A stretch of 64,000 bases of DNA from Perkinsus chesapeaki (lineage: Eukaryota > Perkinsozoa > Perkinsida > Perkinsidae). The stretch lies in contig JAAPAO010000073.1 in the NCBI GenBank assembly GCA_013115145.1, positions 6,199 to 70,198 on the forward strand, in the 5' to 3' direction. A program made the translations under genes and the position numbers. The notes under the pieces are model-generated. The model was not told the origin of the DNA and did no database searches. It saw only the letters and a program-made list of their open reading frames with translations. Shown here in pieces: positions 11,971-23,511 of this stretch; position 1 is the stretch's first letter, and each line of letters begins with the position of its first letter.

Positions 11971-12679
11971 CGAGCCTTGCAACAAAGCTTTGAAATGACG
12001 TGAAAAGGCTCGCCTCCAGTTCGGTTTGTTTTCTGTTGTCTATGAATAAACATATCAGTGGTTCTGTTACGCAGGAGTTGGCAGATACACAAAGTCGGCG
12101 CCCTGGAGCATACACTCACAATAAGTCACAAGTCATGTAGTAATGCTTGCTGAGCTTCTTTGTTAAACAAAGCATGTATTTCTGAGGGTGATTCATCGTA
12201 AGCGAGCGAGCTCTCATCGATTGCCGATAGAGTGGCATGGATCTACGAAAAATTAGAAGACTAAAAGAGACACGCACAAAGGAGACACGCTCCGCGCCAA
12301 TGCATGTCACAGCGTCAAAGAAGGACGCCTGGCTGGGAGTTGCTGGGTGTCATATAGCTAGCATAGGTAACACTATTGGATTACCAACGTTGAACCTGAG
12401 GAGTCCAAGTCCCAGCTCGTCGCTTTTACTCTTGTACTGTAGTCTTCATACGCTGTCCCTCTCTATGAGTCCCATTCATCACACTGTCGTCTTGGCTTCT
12501 TACGCGGTAAGTAGCGTTGGACGGGATTTCGGCTCACCGCCTTCATACCATTCAAGATCAAACTTGGAGCCCGTACCTTCCACATGTCTCGAAGATATCA
12601 GTACCCCCGATTTTGACTTGTAAGTACAAGGCGCTCAGACTGTCTCCGGGTGTCAACTGTTTCCCTTAGTGAGATCTGC
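11971..12679. other. Intergenic, possible decayed esterase 5' exon
   Basis: No gene is supported. At about 12472 an ATG-led segment (MSPIHHTVVLASYA, followed by gtaagt) resembles the first exon of the two downstream esterases (MPSLLNHMVIAAA). This could be the remnant of a third copy. The resemblance is short and I rate it low. Confidence 0.3.
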
Positions 12680-14015
12680 ATGCCGTCGCTCCTTAATCAC
12701 ATGGTTATTGCGGCTGCGACGCCGACGATAAACGAGAAGCTCAAGAAGCTCGGGTAGGTCTTGGGCTGCAGATGAGTACGACTGCGTGATTGATGCTCAT
12801 CAGGAAGGGTATCTCCGTGGACAGCTATTACACTGTAGAGCTCTACCACGTGAAGTTTTCAGACGCCGGTAAGCCCCATGCCACCTGAGCAATATTGTTA
12901 TAATTACTCCAGGTGCAACACACAAGAATCAGCTTCGTGTCATGCCGCAGAACTACACGGTCTATACGGTGATCGACGAACCAGGGCAAGACTACTCATC
13001 TGACGGACCTCAATTCTCGGTCCGTGTTGTCGAGGAATTAGCAGAAGTATCAGCTGGCGCAAGCGTTGGAGAGCCACATGGTAGACAACTGGACGAAGAT
13101 GGCATTATTGGAAGCGAGAAGTTCACCTTTACCCAGAAGGTTTCCTATTTTCTAAGCCTAGAAAGGAGATACTATCGTCATATCCCTCCAGGAGGAGATA
13201 TCAAAGGTATAATTATTCAGTATCATGGTTGGAAGAAGACATGCGAGCAATGGGAGCCGATCTCTAATTTGACACCAGTTGCCGACAAGCATAACCTGAT
13301 GTTGATACATGCATGCGCTTCTGACTATGGCTTCTATTCGAGCTTCTTCAAATCTATCCCTGGATGGAATGCGGGAGTGTGTTGTACGAAAAGGCAAGAT
13401 ATTGATGATATTGATTACACAAGAACTATTCTCTCCAGAGAGAACAAGAAGAATTTACCGGTGTATGGTTATGGCTACAGCAATGGTGGTATGATGGTGG
13501 AAGCTCTACTCTGTCATAAGGTTATTGATATGGCTGTGTCAGTGAATGGTGTGTTAGCTCTCAACCCTGGTCTGCAGGGTTCCCTTAAGACATGTGATAA
13601 TATTTATCGTAAAGCGAGAAAGGTTATTGCTCCTCGTGTGGCCAGCATTCACTGTGTGGATGATGGTGTTGTGCCTTATAATGGTTCTTTGAATTTGAAA
13701 TCCTACACGGAAAAGATCAAGTCGTACTTCACAACCAACCTTCTACCAAGAACCAATAAAGATATGCGGCGGTGGGCCAAGCGACTTGGATGCGAAAGGA
13801 AGGCAACTGAGAGAGAAGCAATCAACAACTCGACTAAGTTGAAGGAGTGGGTCTGCCCTGGGAGTAATAGAGTCGTCTCTGTCAAGAGGTTTAACTGTAG
13901 AGCCCATCGCAAAAGTCCCCACAAAGTCGTAAGAACACTCGATTTCGACCCTGCCGTATGGGCAGGCAATTTTTTCCTGGGAACCAATGAAGAACCTGGG
14001 AAACTCCTGGTTTAG
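12680..14015 (+). CDS. CE1/PHB-depolymerase-like esterase, copy 1
   Basis: This is an alpha/beta hydrolase of the esterase/feruloyl esterase/PHB depolymerase type, expected to hydrolyse ester bonds. Exons 12680-12753, 12804-12868 and 12913-14015 give 413 codons; introns are 50 and 44 nt. Landmarks: GIIIQYHGW (oxyanion strand), GWNAGVCC (typical of the family), the nucleophile elbow GYGYSNGGMMVEALLCHKV with Ser in GYSNG, the acidic residue in CVDDGVVPYNG, and a candidate His in SPHKVV near the C-terminus. The N-terminal ~90 residues are not recognised and there is no clear signal peptide. Exon 1 follows CCCTTAG by about 11 nt, which might be a trans-splice acceptor. A near copy lies about 3.1 kb downstream. 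Confidence 0.85.
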
Positions 14016-14055
14016 AGACAGTTGCTAGATCCTGGTTTAGAGACAGTTGCTAGAT
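14006..14055 (+). repeat. 25-bp perfect direct repeat over the esterase stop codon
   Basis: Positions 14006-14030 and 14031-14055 are identical. The stop codon of esterase copy 1 lies in the first unit, so the duplication does not change the protein. It looks like a slippage event. Confidence 0.95.
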
Positions 14056-15797
14056 CATATGATCGGAAACTCGTAGATTATTACCAAACCGCTTTTTACA
14101 TAAACTTTTTTGCTCACGATCAAACTCGATGTAGACAATATCGGCTCGATGTCTACGATAAATCACTTATTGCGTTGGCTGATAGTGAATAGACCCCCGA
14201 AGGGCACCTCTAAGTTGGAGGTTTTAAATTAAAATCCAATAACTAAATCTAAGTGGCCTAACTTTTTAGAGCTTAATATGATCGCTGTAAGTCAAGGTAG
14301 GCTCTTGTCCAACACCTTAGATATATACGTGAGCGAAATCGACGAGTCCTACGACTCAACGGACTCGTCGGGGTACTCCTCGCTGCGTTACGCAGTCTGA
14401 TGCGGACACCGGGTAAGGCTGCAGTTTAACAAGTAGGCAATTCCCCCGGTACACTGCATAGAGATTTAATCTAGCAAATTGGCATTCTCAATACCAGTGA
14501 TCGACCGCAGCAGGAATCCGGAACCGCCGGATGTTGAATGAAGCTTTGCGCAGCCTTATACAGCTAACTAAATACCAAATTGCCGAAAGAAAACAGCCGG
14601 ATATAAAAGCCTTACTTGTGATACTCCAAAGACATGAGCGTTTTAAACGCGAGGGACAGGGCAGAAGATCAGCGTTATGGAGCGGCTCACAGAAGGAAAT
14701 GCTCTCGCAGAAGGCAGAAAGGGAACGTGCCACGAAGTACTGCGTATGCTTGCCAGAAAGTGAAAAAATACAATACCTAATCAGGTATGATACGCGGGGT
14801 GCAGCGTACGCGACAAAGACGGCATACATCCCATTACCGTAAGTAGCAAGCATACTCTTCGACAGAGAATCCCCATTGCCTGACTTCCAGTGATCACGGC
14901 AAGAAGCTCTCTGGTAGGCAACGTATAGTTTTACCACCAGGCTATTTCGGATAACTTCGCTGGCACGGTGGGCTTCAAAAAACGTACGTAGTCCTCAGGC
15001 TTAGATTACAACTCTGATCAGACTGAAGAGGAAGGGGAGATTCCTGCAACTCCCTCGTGCGGATCACGATTCCTCAGGGCGAGGTGCTTTCCTTAACGTA
15101 GCCCGGCCTACTGACATATAACATTCGTGAGGAGAGTGCCAACCGAAAGTGGGAGCGAAATCTCGGGAGCGTGTTATACGCGCTTCACCGTACGTATCGG
15201 TCGGTCGCAAACCAGGATTATTCGAGGTTCTTGGAGGTTGCAGGATCCGCCGAAGAAGCTCATAAGGCGGCACCTATTAGTTGAAAAGCCTGTCTGCGTC
15301 ATCGATACTACCCATCTTACACCAGTAGGTTTCCCTGCCTAACGTTTCTACACCAGCACCGCTTGAACTATGTTTCTCGTAGCGCTTCTGTTCCCACCGG
15401 AACTTTCAGCCCACAAGGGGTGTTTCAACTTAGGCTGATGGCGCTCAAGTATTCGAGTTCTTGTCAAATATTCTTCTTTATCTACGAAAATCCACTAATA
15501 CCGAGTGGACTCGCTTTGCGAGTATCCCAACCTTTGAATACAAGGCGGCAGTATCAGTGTCTATTCTGTAGGAGTCCTAGGTTTATTGGATACTCTCTAT
15601 GCGTCCGGCGGCCTTGTTGGCTTCATATGTGGTCATTAGCATTCATTTGCTACTAGCTTCACCGCCTCCTCATATTCCGAGACCTGACCTAAAGCCTATA
15701 CCCGCGCAGTGTCTAGAAGGATTTAGGAGCCCACGATTTGACTAGTGAGGATGAAGGGACTACATTATACCACTTACTTTTACTCAGTGATACCTGT
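14056..15797. other. 1.7 kb between the esterase copies, no supported gene
   Basis: Two overlapping frames on opposite strands around 14488-14937 are open, but neither resembles a family nor splices further. A hairpin with 10-bp arms (14340-14349 and 14361-14370) is present. The promoter of esterase copy 2 should lie at the right end, where TTTTACTCAG precedes its ATG by about 10 nt. Confidence 0.5.
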
Positions 15798-17127
15798 ATG
15801 CCGCCGCTCCAGAATCAAATGGTCGTTGTGGCCGCAGCACAGACTATAAGGCAGATGCTCAAGAACCTCGGGTGAGCTAGTTGAAAGCCGTTGAGAGTTG
15901 TTATGAAATAATCTTAATTGACAGGAAGGATGTAACGAGCATCACCTATTTTACAGTCGAGCTTTATCACGTGAGCTACTCGGACGCCGGTGAGTTCAAA
16001 AAGCTGAGGCTCATCAAATGGCTTGTTCTTACTCAGGTGCTACATACGAGAATCAACTCCGCGCTATGCCGCAGAACTACACCGTTCATACTGTAATTGA
16101 CGAACCGAAGCAAGACTACTCATCTGAGAAGCCCCAACTTACAGTCCGTATTGCCGAGAAACTAACAGAACAAGTATCATCGGGAGCAAGGCTTGGACCG
16201 CCACGTGATAAGAAATTGATTGAGGCCAGCATTCCTGGAAGTGAGAAGTTCACTTTTACCCAGAAGGTTTCCGACGATCTAAGCCTAGAAAGAAAATACT
16301 ATCGTCATATTCCCGCAGGAGGAGATATCAAAGGTATAATTATTCAGTATCATGGTTGGGGCGAAACTTGCGAAGAGTGGGAAGAGTACTCTAAGATGAC
16401 ACTATTTGCCGACAAGCATGACCTTATTCTTATAACAGCTTGTGGCAGTGAGTATGGTTTTTATTCAAACTACTTCATACATGTACATGGATGGAATGCG
16501 GGAGTCTGTTGTATTCAAAGGCAAGATATTGATGATATTGATTACACAAGAACTATTCTCTCCAGAGAGAACAACAAGAATCTACCGGTGTATGGTTATG
16601 GCTACAGCAATGGTGGTATGATGGTGGAAGCTCTACTCTGTCATAAGGTCATTGATATGGCTGTGTCCGTAAATGCTGTTCTGGCCCTCAATCCTGGTCT
16701 ACAAGGTGCCCTGAAAACCTGTGATAATGCTTTTCTTGAAGGCTCTAGGCAGGTCGCTCCTCGAGTGGCCAGCATCCATTGCCTAGATGATGAAATTGTG
16801 CCTTATAATGGTTCCACCCCGCAGACTTTCCTCCAGACGTTGGCGTCATTCTTCACCGTCGATCTATTCCCGAGAACCAATAGAGATATAAGACGTTGGG
16901 CCAATCGAGTTGGTTGTGAGAAAAAGAAGACCCATAAAACAAGAATCAATGACTGGACTAGGTTGAAGGAGTGGATCTGTCCAGCCAGAGAGAGAGTTGT
17001 GTCCATCAAGAGGTTTAACTGCAGCTACCAAGGGGGCTTAGCCCACCAGGTGGTGAGAACACCCGATTTTGACCCCGCCGAATGGGCGGTTAATTTCTTC
17101 ATGGACGCCGGCGATCTGCGTGCTTAA
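15798..17127 (+). CDS. CE1/PHB-depolymerase-like esterase, copy 2
   Basis: This is a paralogue of the gene at 12680 with the same three-exon structure and intron phases: 15798-15871, 15925-15989 and 16037-17127, 409 codons. The nucleophile elbow region around GYGYSNGGMMVEALLCHKV is identical. The acidic residue is in CLDDEIVPYNG and the His candidate in GLAHQVV, followed by FDPAEWAVNFF as in other family members. Introns have diverged more than exons, which argues for a duplication that is not very recent and for selection on both proteins. The central exon shows long identical nucleotide runs between copies (for example around 16516-16650), which could reflect gene conversion. Substrate is unknown. 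Confidence 0.85.
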
Positions 17128-18084
17128 AAGAGCACAGGAGTAGCATCGGAGGAGTATAGTAATAAATACTCACCCTTCGACTAATGATGGTAAGCGGTCC
17201 AAGCAACCTTTATTGACACCTAATGTTGGCTTCTTTATCACTGCGTCGTCTCATTGTCAGTTCGAGATAGTCCTGATAGTCTTCCAATGTATTGCGTTGA
17301 TAGTATACTTGAAACACGAATAATGTATAAAACAACCCACGAATCACACTTGATCAAACCGGGCTGAGTGCCTCACGTGATTCTCATTGCCACTGTCTGA
17401 TGAGACACCGAAACCTTGTGTGAGCCCATACAGTTATATAGTTTTCACAATGTCTTATAATGTCAACCGATTGTTGACACTAAGTATAAATTAAGCCTCA
17501 TAGCGACAAGTTGTCGCTATGAGGCTTAATTTATATATGCGTTGTCGCCGACAACGCATATCACATTTCTACTTGAACGGCATACAACCCCCGGCCGAGG
17601 TGTCCCCAGAGATTGTTTTCCGAATAACTCCCGGTATTCAATGAGCAAGTATAGAAATATCGATGCGGTTGCTTATTAATCATCAGGATGAAGTACAATC
17701 ATCTCACACTCGCGAAATAAGGGCTTATTGCTTGTGCGTTGCGCAAGTGTCTAAAGCGTTTCGCAGCACCGTGAACATGCGTGCCGAATGGTTGTGCAAC
17801 TCTCTCCAGCTCGCGATCTTGCCGAAAGGGACTATCTAATTTATTGTGGAGCCGAACTAGGCCATCGTTTGTAATCGGCTCATAAGAAGCCAACAGATAG
17901 ACATTAGAGTGATGACCAATTGGCACTCCACGGTTTTCGCACTTAGCTGGGGATTGGAAGAGTGGTTCAAGGTCGCTCCATAGTGAGGCACTTCGACCTT
18001 AACTAGGATGATCGTGCGTGCTAATTGGGCCCTGTGATCTCGGTCTCACATGAAACCCTGTTAGTATCCTAGCTCTTAAGCCTC
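17128..18084. other. Intergenic with hairpin cluster
   Basis: Apart from the hairpins at 17461-17560 I see no gene. A minus-strand frame at 17699-17926 is open but unsupported. The 3' end of esterase copy 2 and the promoter of the transhydrogenase must both lie here. Confidence 0.5.
17461..17560. repeat. Three consecutive perfect hairpins
   Basis: Hairpin 1: arms TGTCAAC/GTTGACA, 17461-17479. Hairpin 2: 25-nt perfect arms, 17485-17509 and 17511-17535, with a single-base spacer. Hairpin 3: 12-nt perfect arms, 17536-17547 and 17549-17560, again with one spacer base. The three are nearly contiguous. This density cannot be chance; it could be a foldback mobile element, a replication or recombination structure, or a non-coding RNA. 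Confidence 0.95.
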
Positions 18085-21000
18085 ATGTCCTTATTTGCTC
18101 CAAACAATACAACAGTCTGCGACAGCAATCTGTTCAACCAAGAGGATTGGCTTGAAGTTGTGTAACTTCGCTCTTCGGATGCCACTTGGCAATGCGTATT
18201 TCCCCATTCGTAGGTACATTGGTTCAGCCGTACTCTTCATTATGGCGCTACGCGGTTTGTCCAAAACCGAGACCGCCAAGTGAGTGCCGCTTCTTTCCTA
18301 CCGTCTGCGTATCTTTTGTCCCACAGGTGGGGTAATATTTACGGCATACTCGGCATGACTGCCGCAGTCGCTGGGGCATGGGCCAGTCAATTCGTGTGCG
18401 ATGAGGGCTACTGGCTCATTGCTGTTGCCCTCTTCCCTGGTTTGATTATCGGGATTTTACTAGCAGGTCATAAATCCTATCCGCCTAATCTTCAACACCG
18501 AGCCGTCCCATTTCAGGTTACGTTACTATGATCCAGATGCCACAGATGGTTGGCCTGCTCAATGCCTTTGGTGGCCTAGCATCAGCCCTCGAGGCTCTAG
18601 GTCTCTTCCTCGACCCGAATGCCGAATACGGGCCTAACGGCTTCGCTCAAAGTAGTTATGTGAACTAAGTCTCTATGATGCCTCATTCAGTTGACTCATC
18701 CGAAAGAACAGCCGAGGTTGTCATTCAAACCATAGCCATGTTCCTCTCAATGATTATTGGTATGCTCACCTTTTGGGGATCTATTATAGCGTAAGTAGGC
18801 ATAATAGCCATCTCAGTTGAAGCTCCTGCTTCCTCAGATGCCTTAAGCTTAATGGCAATCTGGCATCTAAGGCTCGAGTACCTCCTTTCCGTACTGTTAT
18901 CACCCTCCTCATAATGGCTGCCATTGTTGCCTTCTGCGTCCTTGCTAATCATGAAGGGTATCTTTGAGCACCAGCCCGCGTTGTAACTATTGCTTGTCAG
19001 TTACGGCAGTGGCCTCGGTCTTATGTACATGCTCTTTGTGGCAGCCCTATCCTCCATCTGGGGCGTGCTCTCCGTTATCGCTATTGGGGGTGCCGACATG
19101 CCTGTTGTCATTTGCATCCTCAACACTGGCTCCGGCTTCGCAGGGGTCTGCGCTGGTAAGCTCCAAGCTGTCTTTTTTCTCACCGACTACGTCTACTTCA
19201 GGTTTCATGCTCGCAAATAAGCTGCTTGTCATTACCGGTGCTTTCGTTGGCTGCAGCGGTGCCATCCTCTCTGTTATCATGTGCGAGGCTATGAACCGTT
19301 CCCTTTGGTCAACTCTTGTTGGTGGTTTTGGTGAGGGTGCCTCGTCTGGTGGTGCAAAGGTCGAAGGAGAGATGCGAGAGATAGGCTTAGAAGAACTGGC
19401 AGAGACTCTGAATAGCAGCAAAGAAGTTATCATTGTAGGTTGCGCAACCGCTGCCAGTTGCCAAATATAACTCGCCTACCAGGTCCCCGGTTATGGTATG
19501 GCTGCCGCCAAGGCCCAGCATGCCGTGGCGCAGGTTACAGAGATCTTACGCAGCAGAGGTATACGTGTTAGATTCGGCATCCATCCGGTAGCTGGCCGCC
19601 TCCCAGGCCATATGAATGTACCGGACCTTTACCATCGGACCTGCTCAGTATCCTATTAGGTCCTTTTGGCTGAAGCACGAGTGCCGTATGATATAGTCTT
19701 GGCTATGGACGAGATCAATGATGACTTCCAGAAAACTGATGTTACCATTGTCGTTGGTGCGAACGATATCGTCAACCCAGCTGCCGCTGAAGATCCTACC
19801 TGCCCGATCGCTGGTAACTAAGCTCGCTACTCTGGTTCGTTCCTCAGTCGTCCATGTGGCAGGTATGCCTGTGCTTGAGGTCTGGAAGAGCAAGTTGACT
19901 GTGGTTATGAAGCGTGGTCGTGGCGCTGGCTACTCAGGCGTTGAAAACCCCTTATTCGTTCGTGAAAACAATAGGATGTTCTTTGGCAGTGCTAAGCCGA
20001 AGATGGAGGAGCTCGCCGGAAGGTAAGGTCACCTGTTAGATGCTGTCGCCATGCTTCTGGACAGGTTGCTCGAGTTGGCTGCCGGCGGGCATGCTGAGTC
20101 CGGAAAAGTGGCGGACACCCCGCACGAGCCAGCTCAGGAGCCCGACTCTGAGGCAACCGTCGCCGCTGAAGCTGTTGTGGCCAGAGAGACCTACTACAAC
20201 CTAGGCGTGCTGAAGGATAGATACCCTGGCGAGAAGCGAGTCGCACTGGTAAGAATAATAGATCCCATTCCAGGTAGCATATCTCGAGCCCCTTAGGTTC
20301 CGAGCATCTGCGCAAAGTTGTATGAGAAGGGTTACGCAATCAACGTCGAGAGTGGCGCAGGCGTTGAAGCAGGGTTCTCTGATGATGCTTACAAGAATGT
20401 CGGATGTGTTATTCTCCCGGACACCGCCACTGTCTGCGATAACTCCCAGGTGGATCTGGAACCATTGGTTGATCTCCCTCACTTTTCGTCGTTTCAGATG
20501 GTATTTGTTATTCGCCCCCCTGCCGTAGACGTACTGGCCCATCTCAAAGGCAAGTACTGTGTATCATGGGTTGGCCGACTCACCGATGCCGGCAAGAAGT
20601 AGTCTAAAGTTGAAGCCCCCCTGCGTGGAGCATCCGATTACTTCAGAGAGATAGAGATTGCCAACGGTGAAGGTGTCAACGTTATCGATGTTACAGCTGT
20701 TCCTCGTATCACCATTGCTCAGAAGCTTGACTGTCTCTCGAGCCAGGTAAGGCTCACTCTCGCACAGGTCTAATCAGGACTACCTTCCCTCAGGCTAAGA
20801 TCGCTGGCCATCGAGCGGTACTGGAAGCTGCCCATGAGTACCAGAAGTTCTTCGCGCCCGAGATCACTGCTGCCGGTGAGTCCCCGTCGTTCTACCTTTT
20901 ATCAATCTATTCTCGTATAGGCAAGTATCCCCCCTGTCGAGTGATGGTCCTTGGTGCTGGTGTCGCGGGTCTGGCTGCCATCGGCACAGCCGTGTCGCTC

Positions 21001-22496
21001 GGCGCTGAAGTTAGGGCATGGGACGTAAGTTCAACCTGCTGGTGTCCTTAGGTTGCTGTTATCTCGATATTTAGGTCAGAGATGTTTCAGATCAAGTGGA
21101 GTCTATGGGTGGCAAGTGGTTCAGTGTTGATTTCAAAGAGGAGGGAGCCGGCAGTGGAGGCTATGCCAAGGAGAGCAGCGATGCCTTCAAGGAGGCCCAA
21201 AAAGTGGCATCACCCTCGAGTCGTTCGTCTTGTTGATGTCACGTGTTTAGGCTACCTTCCACAAGCACGCTAAAGAGTGCGATATCATCATCACCACTGC
21301 TGCCATACCCGGTCGTCCGAGTCCAAGACTGATAGAAGGATACATGGTGGGCTCACCGGGCTACAGTCTGTTAGAATCGCAGCCCTCAGGTCAATTCCAT
21401 GAAGCCAGGGTCGGTTATCGTCGATCTGGGTGCTGAGGGGGGCGGCAACTGTGAGCTCACGAGGAAGGGCGAATCCTATCTCTACAAGGGGAAGGTTTGT
21501 CTCACTCACCCATCATGACGTTGCATGATCATCAGGTTCGTATCATCGGCTACACCGATATGGGCAGTCGTATGGCGGACCAAGCCTCGACTATGTTCGC
21601 TGCCAATATGCTCAACTTCTTGACTCACGTACATTCGAAGGGCCCTGAAGACGTGAGACTGTTGAAAGCAGCACTTGATATGACCGAGATCTGTCAGGGC
21701 CGAGATGCTCGTAGCTTCATAAGTGCATTCGAGGCTAATATCAATGAGTCCCCTGAAAGTGATATCATAATAAGAAGCATAGTGTGCTGCAAAGATGGTC
21801 AAGTAAGGGACTGCCTCCCAGTACTTCCCCGCAACATCATCCAACATCAGGTCCTCAAAATGCCTCCGCCGCCCCAGCCCAGTCCTGTCGCGCCCAAGAA
21901 CACTGACGCTGTCAGTACCCCTGGCGGTGTTGGCCAGGTAACTCTGCGTGCTCTCTAAACCACCCTTGTCTGTATCTGTTCGCAGGTTAGTGCCGTTGGA
22001 GGAGGCATACTTGCATCGTCGCAGTTCTTGCTTCTCGTTGCGGCAGTCATCCTCGTGATCATCGCGATATGGGCACCTAGGACATTCATAGATTTGTTAA
22101 TGGTGTTCGTCCTAGCTGGATTCGTAAGCCTCCGTCACTTACTACTCCACGCTTACCCGCTCCTTCCCTTAGGTCGGCTACATGCTGGTGTGGAACGTAC
22201 AACCAGCCCTACACACCCCCCTCATGTCGGTTTCGAACGCCATTTCGGGACAAGTAACACAATGTTTCTGCACTAAGATTCCTCCTTTATCTCGTTAGGT
22301 TATTCTTGGAGGCATCTTCATGGTATCATCGGATGAAGTTGCCACGCAAGTCTTTGCAGTAGCCGCTATAGCCATCGCCGCCATCAACATCGGCGGCGGT
22401 TTCATGGTGAGACCGGTCAGAGTATCTTTCATGTCTACTACTTGTGTACAGGTAACTCACAGAATGCTTGCCATGTTTAAACGAGATACGCGCTAG
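18085..22496 (+). CDS. NAD(P) transhydrogenase, fused PntB-PntA order
   Basis: Proton-translocating transhydrogenase uses the proton gradient to reduce NADP+ with NADH, supplying NADPH. The beta subunit parts come first: membrane helices ([34 protein letters not shown]), [47 protein letters not shown], then the NADP-binding domain ([52 protein letters not shown]). An acidic linker follows, then the alpha subunit NAD-binding domain ([46 protein letters not shown]) and C-terminal helices. The exon 1 splice (18161/18214) joins EVV to YIGS in phase. This circularly permuted order is known from apicomplexans and Entamoeba. The enzyme is probably in an organelle membrane; no targeting signal is obvious. 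Confidence 0.92.
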
Positions 22497-23511
22497 TGGT
22501 CGAGACTGTAGTCGTTTCACAGTTCCAACTGATACATTGACCTGCTATGATATTTCGGGGCGATTCCCTTCCTATTAGTCCTTGCCTGTGTAATTTTAAT
22601 ACCATATAACTTCCTTTATATGAACTAGCGCTCAATGCCTAAGTTCAGCACTATCGGTTCTTTATTCTATTACTTTGCTGCTGTTTTCCGACTTTCCCAG
22701 TGCGGAGGATCGGTACGATCATTTGCGACATAACGCAGATTAATTGATTGTGTGACGTCTTAACAAGTATCAAATGTGCTCTATCGGCAGCAGAGCGCTC
22801 GACAAAAGATGAACTTGTCTTCAAGCTTCGTTTGTGTTGCGTACTTGGGGGCTCGGACCTGTACAAAGATACACAAAGATCCTATGCACAATGAATCGTG
22901 CCCCGATACCAGCGATGGTCTATGTGAGAGTTGAAGTCTGTCCTTTAGTAAGGATTGTGCTAATTAGCACAGAATTAATCCTAGCATTTAATAAGAAGTC
23001 TAATTTGCCATCAACCTTCCGGCTATATATAACTATCGAGCCCAATATCGATTAGTTGCGCAGTGCGCAACTTGCGCAGAGAAACTGTGATTGCGTACAC
23101 ATTGATTGGTGCAGAGCTTAAGTGCAGTTATTGCGCTTATACATATTGTCCCAGGGTAGTAGTATTGGTATTCTGGCTCAAGCTTTTTTGTTGTGTTATT
23201 CTTCAGAGTTCATCAAGTAAAACCGCGACGGAAGGGAGACGGTCACAAGGCTTGAAGGGTGACACAAGGAGAGCACGTCACACGCGTGCGTGCTATTTTC
23301 CTTGTTAATGTGCGCATCTCATAACTCATCAGGTCCACTAGGACTAGCAACTGCGATGGGATAGGAAATAGAGTCAGAGTATCTCCTGTACCCTTTTTGC
23401 ATCAATATGACCTTGATTTCTACATTTAAGCGGACCTACACCGCACCGAAGATAACACGTGCCTCTCATTAGGACTACCCCGATTCCAGTTTTCCACTTG
23501 TTTAACGGTAT
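22497..23511. other. Intergenic with small palindromes
   Basis: No gene is supported. Perfect palindromes are present at 22956-22971 (TGTGCTAATTAGCACA) and 23055-23071 (8-nt arms GTTGCGCA/TGCGCAAC). The rest is AT-rich filler between two plus-strand genes. Confidence 0.5.

Noticed and set aside
12237-12623. Open plus-strand frame before esterase copy 1
   Set aside because: Low-complexity Ser/Leu content, no family, and no joint to the esterase exons. Only a short remnant-like segment is worth noting.
14488-14937. Overlapping open frames on both strands between the esterases
   Set aside because: Neither has a recognisable motif or phase-preserving extension.
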